This document shows, piece after piece, positions 36,849 to 45,306 of a stretch of 64,000 nt of DNA. The position numbers and the translations under genes are program-made. The first letter of the stretch is position 1. Every line of letters begins with the position of its first letter. Below the pieces are notes generated by a model. The model worked only from the letters and a program-made list of their open reading frames with translations, was not told where the DNA came from and made no database searches. The stretch comes from an uncultured Pelagibacteraceae bacterium (GTDB lineage Bacteria > Pseudomonadota > Alphaproteobacteria > Pelagibacterales > Pelagibacteraceae): NCBI GenBank assembly GCA_902590535.1, contig CACIXF010000001.1, positions 116,861 through 180,860 of the forward strand, read 5' to 3'.

Positions 36849-37814
36849 ATGAATTATAAAATCGATAATCTTCAATATTGTAACTGGTCTAGGAAAATCT
36901 TTGAGATCAATAGATCTGCCGGATTAGATGCTGTTCATGTTACTATTGTTTACCATGAAGATTTTGATGAATTACAACTTGAAATTAAAAAATGGGAAAA
37001 ATTATTTCATGAAAATTCTGATTTAATTTTTCTTGGTAAGAATTTCCAAGATATTGATAAAGCTAATAAAGAAAACAAAACTGCAATATTTTTTGGTTTT
37101 CAAAATTGTTCGCCAATCGAAGATGACATTAATCTTGTTGAAAAGGTTCATCAATTAGGATGTAGATTTATGCAACTTACTTATAATAACCAGTCTTTGC
37201 TAGCAACAGGCTGTTATGAAAAATTAGATAGTGGAGTTACAAATTTTGGACGTGAGGTTATAAGAGAAATGAATAGAGTTGGCCTTGTAGTTGACATGTC
37301 ACATTCTGCAGAAAAAAGCACTCTAGATGCAATTGAATTCAGTGAAAAACCAATTGCAATTACTCATGCTAACCCTTCTTTTTGGCATCCAGCTAAAAGA
37401 AACAAATCCTCAGATTTATTAAAAACCTTGAGTGATAGTGGCGGTATGTTGGGTTTATCATTATACCCTCATCACTTAAAAGATAACACAAATTGTACTC
37501 TAGATAGTTTTTGTGAAATGGTCGCAAAAACTGCTGAAATAATGGATGTAAAAAAAATAGGAATAGGATCAGATCTTTGTTTAGATCATCCAGATGCTGT
37601 TGTTGAATGGATGAGAAATGGTTCTTGGTCTAAAAGTAAAAATTATGGCGAAGGTTCGAAAAATAAACCAGGTTTTCCAAAACAACCTGATTGGTTTTTT
37701 GATGCAAGAGGGTTCTCAAATATTGAAAAAGGTCTTAAAAAAGTAGGTTTTTCAGATACCGAGACACATGGAATACTTGGAAATAACTGGTACAATTTTT
37801 ATAAATCTATTTAA
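36849..37814 (+). CDS. Renal-dipeptidase-type (M19) metallopeptidase
   Basis: 321 aa from the ATG at 36849; a TTG seven codons upstream is the alternative. Seen: the M19 dizinc landmarks DMSHSAEKSTLDAI and AITHANPSFWHPAKRN, IGIGSDLCLDH (about 241-251) and the C-terminal LGNNWYNFYK. M19 enzymes cleave dipeptides or act as amidohydrolases. Two bases before the 553-aa gene, so it leads a four-gene unit with DUF3726 and a small Cys-rich protein. It may therefore act on an unknown amide rather than peptides. Confidence 0.85.
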   Translation: MNYKIDNLQYCNWSRKIFEINRSAGLDAVHVTIVYHEDFDELQLEIKKWEKLFHENSDLIFLGKNFQDIDKANKENKTAIFFGFQNCSPIEDDINLVEKVHQLGCRFMQLTYNNQSLLATGCYEKLDSGVTNFGREVIREMNRVGLVVDMSHSAEKSTLDAIEFSEKPIAITHANPSFWHPAKRNKSSDLLKTLSDSGGMLGLSLYPHHLKDNTNCTLDSFCEMVAKTAEIMDVKKIGIGSDLCLDHPDAVVEWMRNGSWSKSKNYGEGSKNKPGFPKQPDWFFDARGFSNIEKGLKKVGFSDTETHGILGNNWYNFYKSI

Positions 37815-37816
37815 TT

Positions 37817-39478
37817 ATGAATGTTGAATTAAGAGACCCAAATAAGATAATGAAATTATCAAGGCTAGGATCTTTTCATCAGTCAAAATTATCTTTTTTA
37901 AGAAGTTTTCTAAATGAATTTAAAGAGTGGGAATATAAAAGAGATTTATTTAATTTAAATGAAAATGGTTTTGGAGAAGCTGTTTATTCATTTAAAAAAA
38001 ATAAAAGAGTTTATTCTTTAGTTTGTTTTGCAAATGAAATCAAAGATGAAGAAAGATCAGATAGAGTTATTGCAACAAAATGGGATGCAGCTTTTACATT
38101 ACATGATGGAGTTCCTACAAGAAGAGACATTGAAAGATTAAAAAATGAAGTTCCTAAACAAGAAGTTGGTAGACTTTCTTATAAAGAATTAACTTTATCT
38201 AGAGCAAACAAGTCAGTAAGAATTTATAATCACGTAGTTGAAAGTTTAAGCAAAGGTCATCAGCCAGATTTAAACTTATTATCAAAAGTAGGCTATTTAT
38301 ATAGGACTACGGCAGTATATGGCTCGGGCAAATTTGGCCTTGCAGATCGGTTTAGAATTAAAAATCGTGAAGAAATTAATGGTCCATTCAGATTAGAAAT
38401 GATGTTGGTATATTTGGTAAGACAATTTACTTTTGATCAAGTTAATCATGTTGCATATCATAAAAATCCAAAAACAGCTGTTAAGTTAGATGATAATATT
38501 TGTAAAAACTTGGGAATAGGAAATTCCACAGGCTTAGGTATGGCTCCATTTATAGTTAATCACCCAACTCTATTAAATAATTGGATTTTAAGTAGAGAAA
38601 AAGCACTTAAGAAAATTAGAGAAATCAAAGATGTAGAAAATCAAGATAGTGATTTGTTTTTAGATTGTGTAAAAAAATCTTTAAAAAATATTACAAGCTG
38701 GAATACTGATAGCAAATATCAGCAAACAAAAATCACATCATTGCTAAAAGATGTTGAAAAATTTTTAAACTTTATAAACAAAGATTTTAATTTTGAGATC
38801 GAATATCCTTTTAACAAAATATATCAATGGTTGGAGGATAATACTTGCGAGGAATGCATTGAATACATTGTTTCAATAATGATGGAACCTTATAATAATA
38901 TTGTAAATCCTTTGGTAAAAGAAATGAGCTCAGATGAAGAAAAATATTTTAATATTCCAACTCATAGAAAAGTTGAAGAATTGCGTAATATCGTTGAAGC
39001 AAAGTATCCAAACATTTTAGATATTAATTTTGAAGAAAAAGAAAATAATAAAAACTTTTGGTTTATTTCAAAAAATAAAGAGGAACCTAGATTAGCTGAT
39101 CGTTTTGAGGAGCATGGATCAGAATTAGAACAGCCTTTAGCAATAGCAAGAGATATAAAAAAACTTCATGAAAAATTATTAGTCTCAAAAAATAGTTTAA
39201 CTATTGCTGAGTTTTTAAGAACAAATTCTGAGTTAAGACATGTTGTAAGGAGAGCATTCATTGTAGAAAAATTTCCTTATTCAGAAATACAAGATAATAC
39301 AATTGGTAAAGATTTAATGCCAATTGATATGCTAAGATTAAAATTATCTTTTTTTGGGGCATTAAAATTTGATCCAAGATCTGACAAATGGTTAAGAATT
39401 TGCATGTTCCAAGGAGCTCCACTTCCAAATGAGTTAAAAAGTTATGACGAGCAGTGGGTATATAAAACCAATATTTAA
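37817..39478 (+). CDS. 553-aa conserved-looking protein of unknown function
   Basis: Large soluble protein without recognised motifs. Seen: no signal peptide or membrane segment, a conserved-looking core (RVIATKWDAAFTLHDGVPTRRDIERL, about 83-108, with an Asp/Arg pattern), a central YGSGKFGLADR (about 173-183), and a second ADRFEEHGSELEQPLA (about 424-439). Between M19 and DUF3726 genes with 2-base gaps, so it belongs to that operon. I would not assign a function. Confidence 0.8.
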   Translation: MNVELRDPNKIMKLSRLGSFHQSKLSFLRSFLNEFKEWEYKRDLFNLNENGFGEAVYSFKKNKRVYSLVCFANEIKDEERSDRVIATKWDAAFTLHDGVPTRRDIERLKNEVPKQEVGRLSYKELTLSRANKSVRIYNHVVESLSKGHQPDLNLLSKVGYLYRTTAVYGSGKFGLADRFRIKNREEINGPFRLEMMLVYLVRQFTFDQVNHVAYHKNPKTAVKLDDNICKNLGIGNSTGLGMAPFIVNHPTLLNNWILSREKALKKIREIKDVENQDSDLFLDCVKKSLKNITSWNTDSKYQQTKITSLLKDVEKFLNFINKDFNFEIEYPFNKIYQWLEDNTCEECIEYIVSIMMEPYNNIVNPLVKEMSSDEEKYFNIPTHRKVEELRNIVEAKYPNILDINFEEKENNKNFWFISKNKEEPRLADRFEEHGSELEQPLAIARDIKKLHEKLLVSKNSLTIAEFLRTNSELRHVVRRAFIVEKFPYSEIQDNTIGKDLMPIDMLRLKLSFFGALKFDPRSDKWLRICMFQGAPLPNELKSYDEQWVYKTNI

Positions 39479-39480
39479 TA

Positions 39481-40092
39481 ATGAAATCACTGAGTGAAAT
39501 TGAAACTACTGTTAAAAGAGCTTCAAAGGCAGCAGGATATTCTTGGGGAATTTCTGAGGAAACAGGAAAAAGTATAAGATTGTTAGAGCTATTTAGTTTA
39601 CCGGGTATTAAGCACCTTAATGAATATTTTAATCAAAAAAATAAAAGTAAATTTGAAAATTTAAATTTAATTTGTGAAAATAATTCTTCATCAAATAATC
39701 CTTACTGTCCAATTACTTTAGGTGTTAGTTTTTTAGATCAAATAAATATTTTAGAAAATTTAAAAAAAATTGAGTTTAAAAATGTTGCTTATCCTATAAT
39801 TTTTATTTCCTTCATAAGTCGTTCGTCAGAAATTATTGGAAAAAAAATTAATGTAAAAATTGATGAAAAAAAAATGTTACTAAATCTAAATGTAAATATT
39901 ATTTCAAATTTTATTGATCAAGAATTTCCAAAGATAGCGAATACAATTGAGGTCAATCTTCTTGAAAATGAAGATAATTTTACAAACGATGAATGGAATA
40001 ATTTATACAAGTTTTCCGAACGAACTTTTGTTGAAGAGAGTGACAGTTTAAAAGAGGGTGCGGCAGGTGCCGGTTTGACTGATAATGATTGA
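39481..40092 (+). CDS. DUF3726-family protein
   Basis: 203 aa. Seen: the N-terminal SLSEIETTVKRASKAAGYSWGISEETGKSIRLLE (in two parts, about 3-36), which I recognise as the start of DUF3726, and a C-terminal segment ending EGAAGAGLTDND. The function of the family is unknown to me. Downstream of the 553-aa gene by 2 bases, and its stop overlaps the start of the Cys-rich small gene. Confidence 0.7.
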   Translation: MKSLSEIETTVKRASKAAGYSWGISEETGKSIRLLELFSLPGIKHLNEYFNQKNKSKFENLNLICENNSSSNNPYCPITLGVSFLDQINILENLKKIEFKNVAYPIIFISFISRSSEIIGKKINVKIDEKKMLLNLNVNIISNFIDQEFPKIANTIEVNLLENEDNFTNDEWNNLYKFSERTFVEESDSLKEGAAGAGLTDND

Positions 40093-40252
40093 TAAATTTG
40101 ATGAAAAAAATCTAAATGTAGATACTGAAGAATTAAATAATATTTGTGACGAATGCAAAGAGGAAGACGAGAGTGTTACTCAAAATTTAATTCTTACTGG
40201 GTTTAAATTATGTAAATCTTGTAGGGTATCTAAGACTATATTTCCACTTTAA
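40085..40252 (+). CDS. 55-aa zinc-ribbon-like small protein
   Basis: Read directly: ATG at 40085 inside the end of the DUF3726 gene (8-base overlap), TAA at 40250-40252. Seen: two Cys pairs, CDEC (residues 21-24) and CKSC (43-46), spaced like a zinc ribbon, with acidic N-terminal residues. Position and overlap argue for translational coupling, so this is probably a real component of the M19/DUF3726 unit. No known family recognised. Confidence 0.6.
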   Translation: MIDKFDEKNLNVDTEELNNICDECKEEDESVTQNLILTGFKLCKSCRVSKTIFPL

Positions 40253-40794
40253 CTGATTTGACTTACTGGAAGCATATTCATTCTACTCATCACAAATGAG
40301 ATAGATAAAAATGCAATAATTAAAAAGGATAAAAGCACGATCCCAAAAGATTTAAAATTAGATTTTAAACTCAATATTTGTTTAGTTGAAATTATTAAAC
40401 CTGCAAAAATCCAGAACTGAGTAAGAAAGATTATTGGTATCATTAAATCTGGTGTGACTGCAAAAAATCTTAATAAACCAGGGGCATGTGCAAATCCAAC
40501 AGCTGTTAAAACTTTTTTGAATGAAACTTTGGTTTGCTTATCTGGAAATAATTTAACTCCAATTACAAAAATAAAAATCGCCCATATTAGCCAAGTAACT
40601 ATTGCAGTTAGACCAGACATTGCAATAGCTGTTTTAATAATGGTATTAGCTGCTACTGCGCCAGCGATACCATCTAGGATCATTATAATTCCAGCAAAGT
40701 ATATTGATGCTTCTCCAAAATTTTTATTATCCGAATAAAGAGTTTTGTCTAATTTAATTGACTTAAAAATTATATTTAAAAATTCAGCAAACAT
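40249..40794 (-). CDS. Yip1-type multi-pass membrane protein
   Basis: 181 aa with about five hydrophobic segments (AGIIMILDGIAGAVAA, AIAMSGLTAIVTWLIWAIFIFVIGV, LMIPIIFLTQFWIFAGLII, SFGIVLLSFLIIAFLSISFV). Resembles YIP1/DUF1282 proteins, whose bacterial function is unclear. It overlaps the 3' end of the small Cys-rich gene and is preceded by a 36-aa ORF whose stop overlaps its start (TAATG). Confidence 0.7.
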   Translation of the reverse strand: MFAEFLNIIFKSIKLDKTLYSDNKNFGEASIYFAGIIMILDGIAGAVAANTIIKTAIAMSGLTAIVTWLIWAIFIFVIGVKLFPDKQTKVSFKKVLTAVGFAHAPGLLRFFAVTPDLMIPIIFLTQFWIFAGLIISTKQILSLKSNFKSFGIVLLSFLIIAFLSISFVMSRMNMLPVSQIS

Positions 40795-40904
40795 TAATTT
40801 TTTTTATTTTTATTTTTTTGAGCCTTATAAGAAACAATTAATGGAAATATTATTAAAGCAATAGCAATGATAATGCAAACTGCTATTAAAAAACTTTTGG
40901 TCAT
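40794..40904 (-). CDS. 36-aa membrane micro-protein coupled to the Yip1-type gene
   Basis: Read directly: ATG at 40904, TAA at 40796-40794 overlapping the ATG of the next gene (TAATG). Seen: MTKSFLIAVC then a hydrophobic segment (about residues 5-25) and a Lys/Asn tail. It starts 13 bases past a terminator hairpin on the same strand. The overlap supports translation; the function is unknown. Confidence 0.5.
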   Translation of the reverse strand: MTKSFLIAVCIIIAIALIIFPLIVSYKAQKNKNKKN

Positions 40905-40909
40905 TAGAA

Positions 40910-40938
40910 TTGAAAAGGGGAGCTGAAATTAGCTCCCC
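40910..40938 (-). terminator. Intrinsic terminator after the DmdA-like gene
   Basis: 8-bp stem GGGGAGCT (40917-40924) and AGCTCCCC (40931-40938), loop GAAATT. On the minus strand it is followed by TTTTC. It lies 12 bases after the stop and ends the binding protein-permease-MetF-demethylase operon. Confidence 0.8.
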
Positions 40939-40949
40939 CATAGTAAATT

Positions 40950-42308
40950 TTAGCCTTTTACAACTTCTCTTGTATTTGCGTTGAAAGACTCTTTGAATGG
41001 AATATCCACAACCACAGCATCTACAGGTGTTCCTGGAGTGTCCGAGTATTTTTCTGGAAGATGAACTTTAAACTTAGTTCCAACTTTACCTTTTGGAAAT
41101 CCATTAGGGTTTAAAGTTCCATCAAATGGAACATAACCCATAGCAATATTAGTTTTCTTTTCTGGATGCCACCATGGTGATGTAATAAATCCGACTGGAT
41201 CTCCACCACTTTCTGGTGATACTAACCAAAAGTCTGGCGCATAATCGTCAATAGGCTTACCACCCAATTCCATCCCAACTAATTGAAGTTTGTATGGTTT
41301 TTGACCAGCTTTTATGTCTGCTTTCATTTTCTCTAATGCAGCTTTACCAACATAGTCAGCTTTTTTATTCCATTCACCCTTACCAGATAATGAAACTTGA
41401 TAACCTAAATTACATTGAAACGGATTATGTTGTTGATCCATGTCTTGCCCCCAAGAAAGAATACCAGCTTGTATTCTTCTGTGGTGCGCAGGTGCAATAA
41501 CCATCAATTTATGTTTTTTTCCTGCATCCAATACAGCATTCCACATATCCTCAGCATATAAAGTTGCATTTCTTAAATATATCTCATAACCAGCTTCTCC
41601 TGAAAAACCAGATTGAGAAATTACACAACTTCTTCCACCAATTGTTGCTTCTGCTAATCCATAGAAAGGCATATTATCAAAATCAACTTGGTCTCCACAA
41701 AGATCTTTCATTAAAGCTTTTGATTTAGGACCCTGAATTTGTACTGGACATGCATCGATTTCTTCAACTGTACAATTAAATCTTCCATCTGCATTTACAC
41801 CTTGTAAATACATTCCAATATCAGAGTCTGATAATGAAAACCAAAATTCATCTTCTGAAATTCTTAAAAGAATTGGATCATTTAAAACTCCTCCGTAAGC
41901 ATTACACAAGATTACATATCTTGCTCTCATAGGAGAAATTTTTGTTGCATCTCTTGTTATAACGTAGTCAGTAAATTTTTCTGCATCAGGACCTTTAACT
42001 CTTATTTGTCTTTCAACAGCAACGTTCCACATTGTTACATGGTTTACGATAGCATCGTATTCAACCATTGCTCCACCATCTTCAGGTTTTACATAACCTC
42101 TTGGGTGATAAATTCGATTGTATACAGTTGCTCTCCAACAACCTGCCTGCATTGATAAATGCCAATAAGGTGACTTTCTTACCCTTGTTGAAATTAATAA
42201 TTCAACTTTAGTTGGCCCACTTTGTCTTAAATTGTATGGTACTTCTCTATCAGATTGATCAACAGAAGTAACATGTTGTACTTTAGTATAGTCAAATTCT
42301 TTAGACAT
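40950..42308 (-). CDS. DmdA/LigM-like THF-dependent demethylase (GcvT family)
   Basis: 452 aa methyltransferase that probably moves a methyl group from an onium or ether-type substrate to tetrahydrofolate. Seen: RKSPYWHLSMQAGCWRATVYNR (in parts, about 44-64), WNVAVERQIRVKGPDAEKFTDYVITRD, NDPILLRISEDEFWFSLSDSD and SGFSGEAGYEIYL. The last features resemble DmdA and LigM more than glycine cleavage T protein. Longer than DmdA (about 365-370) by a C-terminal extension. It overlaps the MetF-like gene by 8 bases, with a betaine-type uptake system upstream. DMSP, glycine betaine or a related compound is plausible. Confidence 0.75.
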   Translation of the reverse strand: MSKEFDYTKVQHVTSVDQSDREVPYNLRQSGPTKVELLISTRVRKSPYWHLSMQAGCWRATVYNRIYHPRGYVKPEDGGAMVEYDAIVNHVTMWNVAVERQIRVKGPDAEKFTDYVITRDATKISPMRARYVILCNAYGGVLNDPILLRISEDEFWFSLSDSDIGMYLQGVNADGRFNCTVEEIDACPVQIQGPKSKALMKDLCGDQVDFDNMPFYGLAEATIGGRSCVISQSGFSGEAGYEIYLRNATLYAEDMWNAVLDAGKKHKLMVIAPAHHRRIQAGILSWGQDMDQQHNPFQCNLGYQVSLSGKGEWNKKADYVGKAALEKMKADIKAGQKPYKLQLVGMELGGKPIDDYAPDFWLVSPESGGDPVGFITSPWWHPEKKTNIAMGYVPFDGTLNPNGFPKGKVGTKFKVHLPEKYSDTPGTPVDAVVVDIPFKESFNANTREVVKG

Positions 42309-43029
42309 AACTATTCTCCTTCAACCACTTGTTAGTTTCCTTCAAGCCGCCGAATGTATAAATGTGGAAGTTATCAGTATGCGATTTAACTTTCCCAATT
42401 AAATCATTAGGGTCTTTAGGTTTCAATAAATCTAATGCCTTACTAAAATTAGATTTAAGAAAGTTTAAGGAATTTTTTGCCCCCACAATATTAGCAAATT
42501 TAATTAAGCTAGATATTTTTAATGGCCCAGTAATTCCCACATGCACTGGTACGCTTTGCTTAGAAATAAAATCTATAATAGGCTGAGGATCAAGTAACCA
42601 CTGAGTTACGATATAATCAGCATAAGGCTTTTTATCTATCATAGCTTTTTCTAATTCTGAGTCGGATATATCAGGACTCCCCTCTGGGTGTCCAGCAATT
42701 CCTATTTTCATTTTTTCAAAAAAACCTGTTTCTAGAAGTTGAAATGAACTATCAAATTTACCAACAGGCTCTCTTCCACCGCCTATAATTAAAGCTTGTT
42801 TAACTCCACCATCCTTACATCTTGAAACATAATCTTTAAGTTCGTTTTCATCCTGCATTGATCTCGCTGGAAAATGAGGCACTGGATTAAAACCTTTTTT
42901 TACTAGCTCTATGGCTTTTTCAGCTGTCTCTTTGTAGTCTCCGCCAGGCAGCATTGTAATGTATACATCGTTAACAGCCGGGACTGTTTCAATGTCGGTT
43001 TTAGGACCTATTTCCAAAGAAAAATTCAT
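42301..43029 (-). CDS. Short methylenetetrahydrofolate reductase (MetF-like)
   Basis: 242 aa, shorter than usual MetF (about 290). Seen: the beta-barrel pattern VYITMLPGGD, VPHFPARSM, ALIIGGGREPVG, GIAGHPEGSPD and a Gln in DYIVTQWLLD. Those are the folate/FAD-site motifs of MetF. Short MetF forms beside methyl-THF-producing enzymes typically oxidise methyl-THF back to methylene-THF, so it would clear the product of the demethylase encoded next to it. Good operon context. Confidence 0.8.
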   Translation of the reverse strand: MNFSLEIGPKTDIETVPAVNDVYITMLPGGDYKETAEKAIELVKKGFNPVPHFPARSMQDENELKDYVSRCKDGGVKQALIIGGGREPVGKFDSSFQLLETGFFEKMKIGIAGHPEGSPDISDSELEKAMIDKKPYADYIVTQWLLDPQPIIDFISKQSVPVHVGITGPLKISSLIKFANIVGAKNSLNFLKSNFSKALDLLKPKDPNDLIGKVKSHTDNFHIYTFGGLKETNKWLKENSYV

Positions 43030-43087
43030 TTTCTTGGATCTTTATTTATTTTAAAATATGAGTCTAGAAAATTCGATTGAGGTAAAT

Positions 43088-43975
43088 TTACTTCTTCAGC
43101 TGGCCTCTGTGCTTTTGAATTCTTTGTCCGTACTGCTGTGTGACCCTATCAAAAATAATTGCTAGGGCTACAATCGCCAAACCATTCATCATTCCAAGGG
43201 CTAAATATTGGTTAGAAATGGCCTGTAAAATAGGGACTCCCAAGCCTTTTACACCTATCATTGAAGCAATCACTACCATTGCTAAAGCCATCATAATTGT
43301 TTGGTTAATCCCAGCAAAAATAGTTGGTAGAGAAAGTGGGATTTGAACAGATCTTAATTTTTGCATTGGTGTTGCCCCAAAAGCTTCGCTAGCCTCTAAA
43401 GTCTCTTTATCAACTTCTCGAATTCCAAGGTTTGTTAATCTAACTATTGGAGGTAGAGCATAAATACAAACTGCGAGCAGTCCTGGAACTTTACCAATAC
43501 CAAGAAGCATAATTATTGGAATCAAATATACAAAACTTGGAATAGTTTGCATCATATCTAAAACAGGTAAAATTGCTTTTTCTGCTCTTGCAGATTTTGA
43601 CATGACAATTCCAATTGGAATTCCAACTACAATACAAACTAATGTTGAAACAGAAATTATAGCAACTGTAGCCATACAATTTTTCCACATTCCAAAATAG
43701 CCAATTACCAAGAAACAAACCACTGTACCAATAACAAGTTTAACACTTCTTGATCCAATCCAAGCTAATAAAGCAAATACACCGATTACTAAAGGCCAAG
43801 GACTATTTACTAATAATTTTTCTAACCAAATTAAAAAATGTAAAAGTGGATCAAAAAAACCTTCAATACCATCACCATACGCTCTAGAAAATTCTTTGAA
43901 ACTAGAATCAATTCCTTTTTTAAGCTCTCTAAGAGCCGTTCTATCCATTACAGGAATTTTATTGAAGAAGTCCAT
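43088..43975 (-). CDS. Betaine-type ABC transporter permease
   Basis: 295 aa membrane protein with one BPD domain. Seen: the motif DMMQTIPSFVYLIPIIMLLG, and the EAA loop LEASEAFGATPMQKLRSVQIP (about 201-221). Similar to the second half of the fused permease encoded at 16.9 kb. It is 112 bases upstream of the binding protein's downstream edge, with a strong hairpin between them. No ATPase gene lies in the operon, so it must borrow one or have one elsewhere. Confidence 0.88.
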   Translation of the reverse strand: MDFFNKIPVMDRTALRELKKGIDSSFKEFSRAYGDGIEGFFDPLLHFLIWLEKLLVNSPWPLVIGVFALLAWIGSRSVKLVIGTVVCFLVIGYFGMWKNCMATVAIISVSTLVCIVVGIPIGIVMSKSARAEKAILPVLDMMQTIPSFVYLIPIIMLLGIGKVPGLLAVCIYALPPIVRLTNLGIREVDKETLEASEAFGATPMQKLRSVQIPLSLPTIFAGINQTIMMALAMVVIASMIGVKGLGVPILQAISNQYLALGMMNGLAIVALAIIFDRVTQQYGQRIQKHRGQLKK

Positions 43976-43988
43976 AATTTTTATTTAA

Positions 43989-44012
43989 TCAAACCCGCCA
44001 AGGCGGGTTTGA
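43989..44012 (-). promoter_or_regulatory. GC-rich hairpin between binding protein and permease genes
   Basis: 11-bp perfect stem TCAAACCCGCC (43989-43999) and GGCGGGTTTGA (44002-44012). On the minus strand it follows the binding protein stop by 12 bases. It has no clear T run, so partial termination or 3'-end stabilisation of the binding protein mRNA is more likely than full termination. Confidence 0.7.
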
Positions 44013-44024
44013 TAATATTTTTAA

Positions 44025-45035
44025 TTAAAGTGCTTTTTTGATTTTTTTTGCAGCATCACTTGAAACCCATTTACTCCAAACACTTTCTTGTGTTTTTAGG
44101 AATTCAATTGCAGCATCAGCACCTTCAGCTTGGTTTTCACCCATCCAAACTAACATACCGTTCATAACTGGGCCTGGATAAGTTCTTTTCTTAAAGTATT
44201 CCATACCAGCGTTTCCAGCTGTTTTTTTGAAATTATCAGTTACGATTGTGTAAACTTCAGATTTTGTCCATGAAGTTTTTTTAGGATTAGCACATTCTTG
44301 CTCTGGTAAAACAATACAACCATCCCAGTTGTCTTTACCACCCCATTCACCCATATCTACAGCTCTCATATCATATTTACCAATAATAGCTGTTGGTGAC
44401 CAATAATAACCAAACCAGTTTTCTCCTCGCTCAGCAGCTTTAGCAATTGATCCGTCAAGTCCTGCAGCAGAACCTGTTTCAACAATAGCCCAACCTTTAG
44501 CTTCCATGTCCCAAGCTCTAAAATGGTTTCTGTTACTTAATTCACAGTTCCAGCCTGGAGGACAAATGTGGAAACCACCTTTTGATGGATCCTCTGGGTG
44601 AGGAAACAAATCCGGTCTTGCTAAAATAGCTTCAGCAGTTGTTAACTCAGGATGTTTTTTAAGTGTGTGAGGTAATACCCACCAACCTTCACCCAAACCA
44701 GTAATTGGCGCTTTGTTAAGTGAGTGCATTTTACCTTCATCAACAGCTTTATTCAAAGCGATGATAGCAGCATTTGCCCAAAATTCTGGAGCAACATCTG
44801 GCTCACCTTTTTCTTGCATAGATGTAAACGTAGGCATTGTAGCACCAGGTACTAATTCTACTGAACATCCATAACCTTCCTCTAATATGATCTTATCAAC
44901 TTCAGCCATAAAGTTTGCTGAAGCCCAGTTCATATTAGCAATCGTTATATTTCCACAAGCTGCATTTGCAACACTTCCAAAAGAAGTAAGACCAAACACA
45001 ACAGCTAGTGAAAGAAGTATTCTTTTAATCTTCAT
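44025..45035 (-). CDS. Betaine-type substrate-binding protein
   Basis: 336 aa from the ATG at 45035, which is preceded by GGGAGA; the ORF could start eight codons earlier. Seen: a signal peptide (MKIKRILLSLAVVFGLTSFGSVANA) and an OpuAC fold with many Trp (MNWASANF, EFWANAA, EGWWVLPH, NWFGYYWSP), fitting a cage for a quaternary amine or sulfonium. Differs clearly from the TMAO-type binding protein at 13.8 kb. The operon downstream encodes a THF-dependent demethylase, so the ligand may be DMSP, betaine or similar. Confidence 0.88.
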   Translation of the reverse strand: MKIKRILLSLAVVFGLTSFGSVANAACGNITIANMNWASANFMAEVDKIILEEGYGCSVELVPGATMPTFTSMQEKGEPDVAPEFWANAAIIALNKAVDEGKMHSLNKAPITGLGEGWWVLPHTLKKHPELTTAEAILARPDLFPHPEDPSKGGFHICPPGWNCELSNRNHFRAWDMEAKGWAIVETGSAAGLDGSIAKAAERGENWFGYYWSPTAIIGKYDMRAVDMGEWGGKDNWDGCIVLPEQECANPKKTSWTKSEVYTIVTDNFKKTAGNAGMEYFKKRTYPGPVMNGMLVWMGENQAEGADAAIEFLKTQESVWSKWVSSDAAKKIKKAL

Positions 45036-45261
45036 TATATCTCCCAACATTTGATTCATTTAAAAGTTAAATTGAACATATCGTGGCTTATAATGCAAAT
45101 TTAATTCAACTATTGGTTGCAGTAAAATTGTCTTTAACTGACCTAAATTTTTGTTTAGGGTTTTAGCATGACTTTTTCTGCAAATTTTTTTTTCAAAGAA
45201 TTTGTTTATATTTTAAATTGCAAAACTGTTTTTCAACAAATCATAATTAGAGAAAGATAAT

Positions 45262-45306
45262 TTTAAGCCTCGATTAATTTTTTAATTAATTAAAAAAAGG
45301 AGGTTT
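45262..45306 (+). promoter_or_regulatory. Shine-Dalgarno-sequestering hairpin before the Rieske gene
   Basis: AAGCCTC near 45268-45274 can pair with GAGGTTT (45300-45306), closing over an inner 7-bp stem of ATTAATT and AATTAAT. The pairing occupies the AGGAGG ribosome binding site. It resembles an RNA switch or thermosensor; SAM-type riboswitches are known before methionine-cycle genes in SAR11, but I cannot confirm a consensus core by eye. Confidence 0.4.

Noticed and set aside
40950..42308. Calling the GcvT-like protein DmdA
   Set aside because: It is about 80 residues longer than DmdA and as near to LigM-type proteins; substrate cannot be fixed without a tree or assay.
45060..45306. Firm SAM-II or SAM-V riboswitch call
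   Set aside because: Only the masking stem is clear; I could not match the conserved core by eye, so it is listed as a candidate hairpin.
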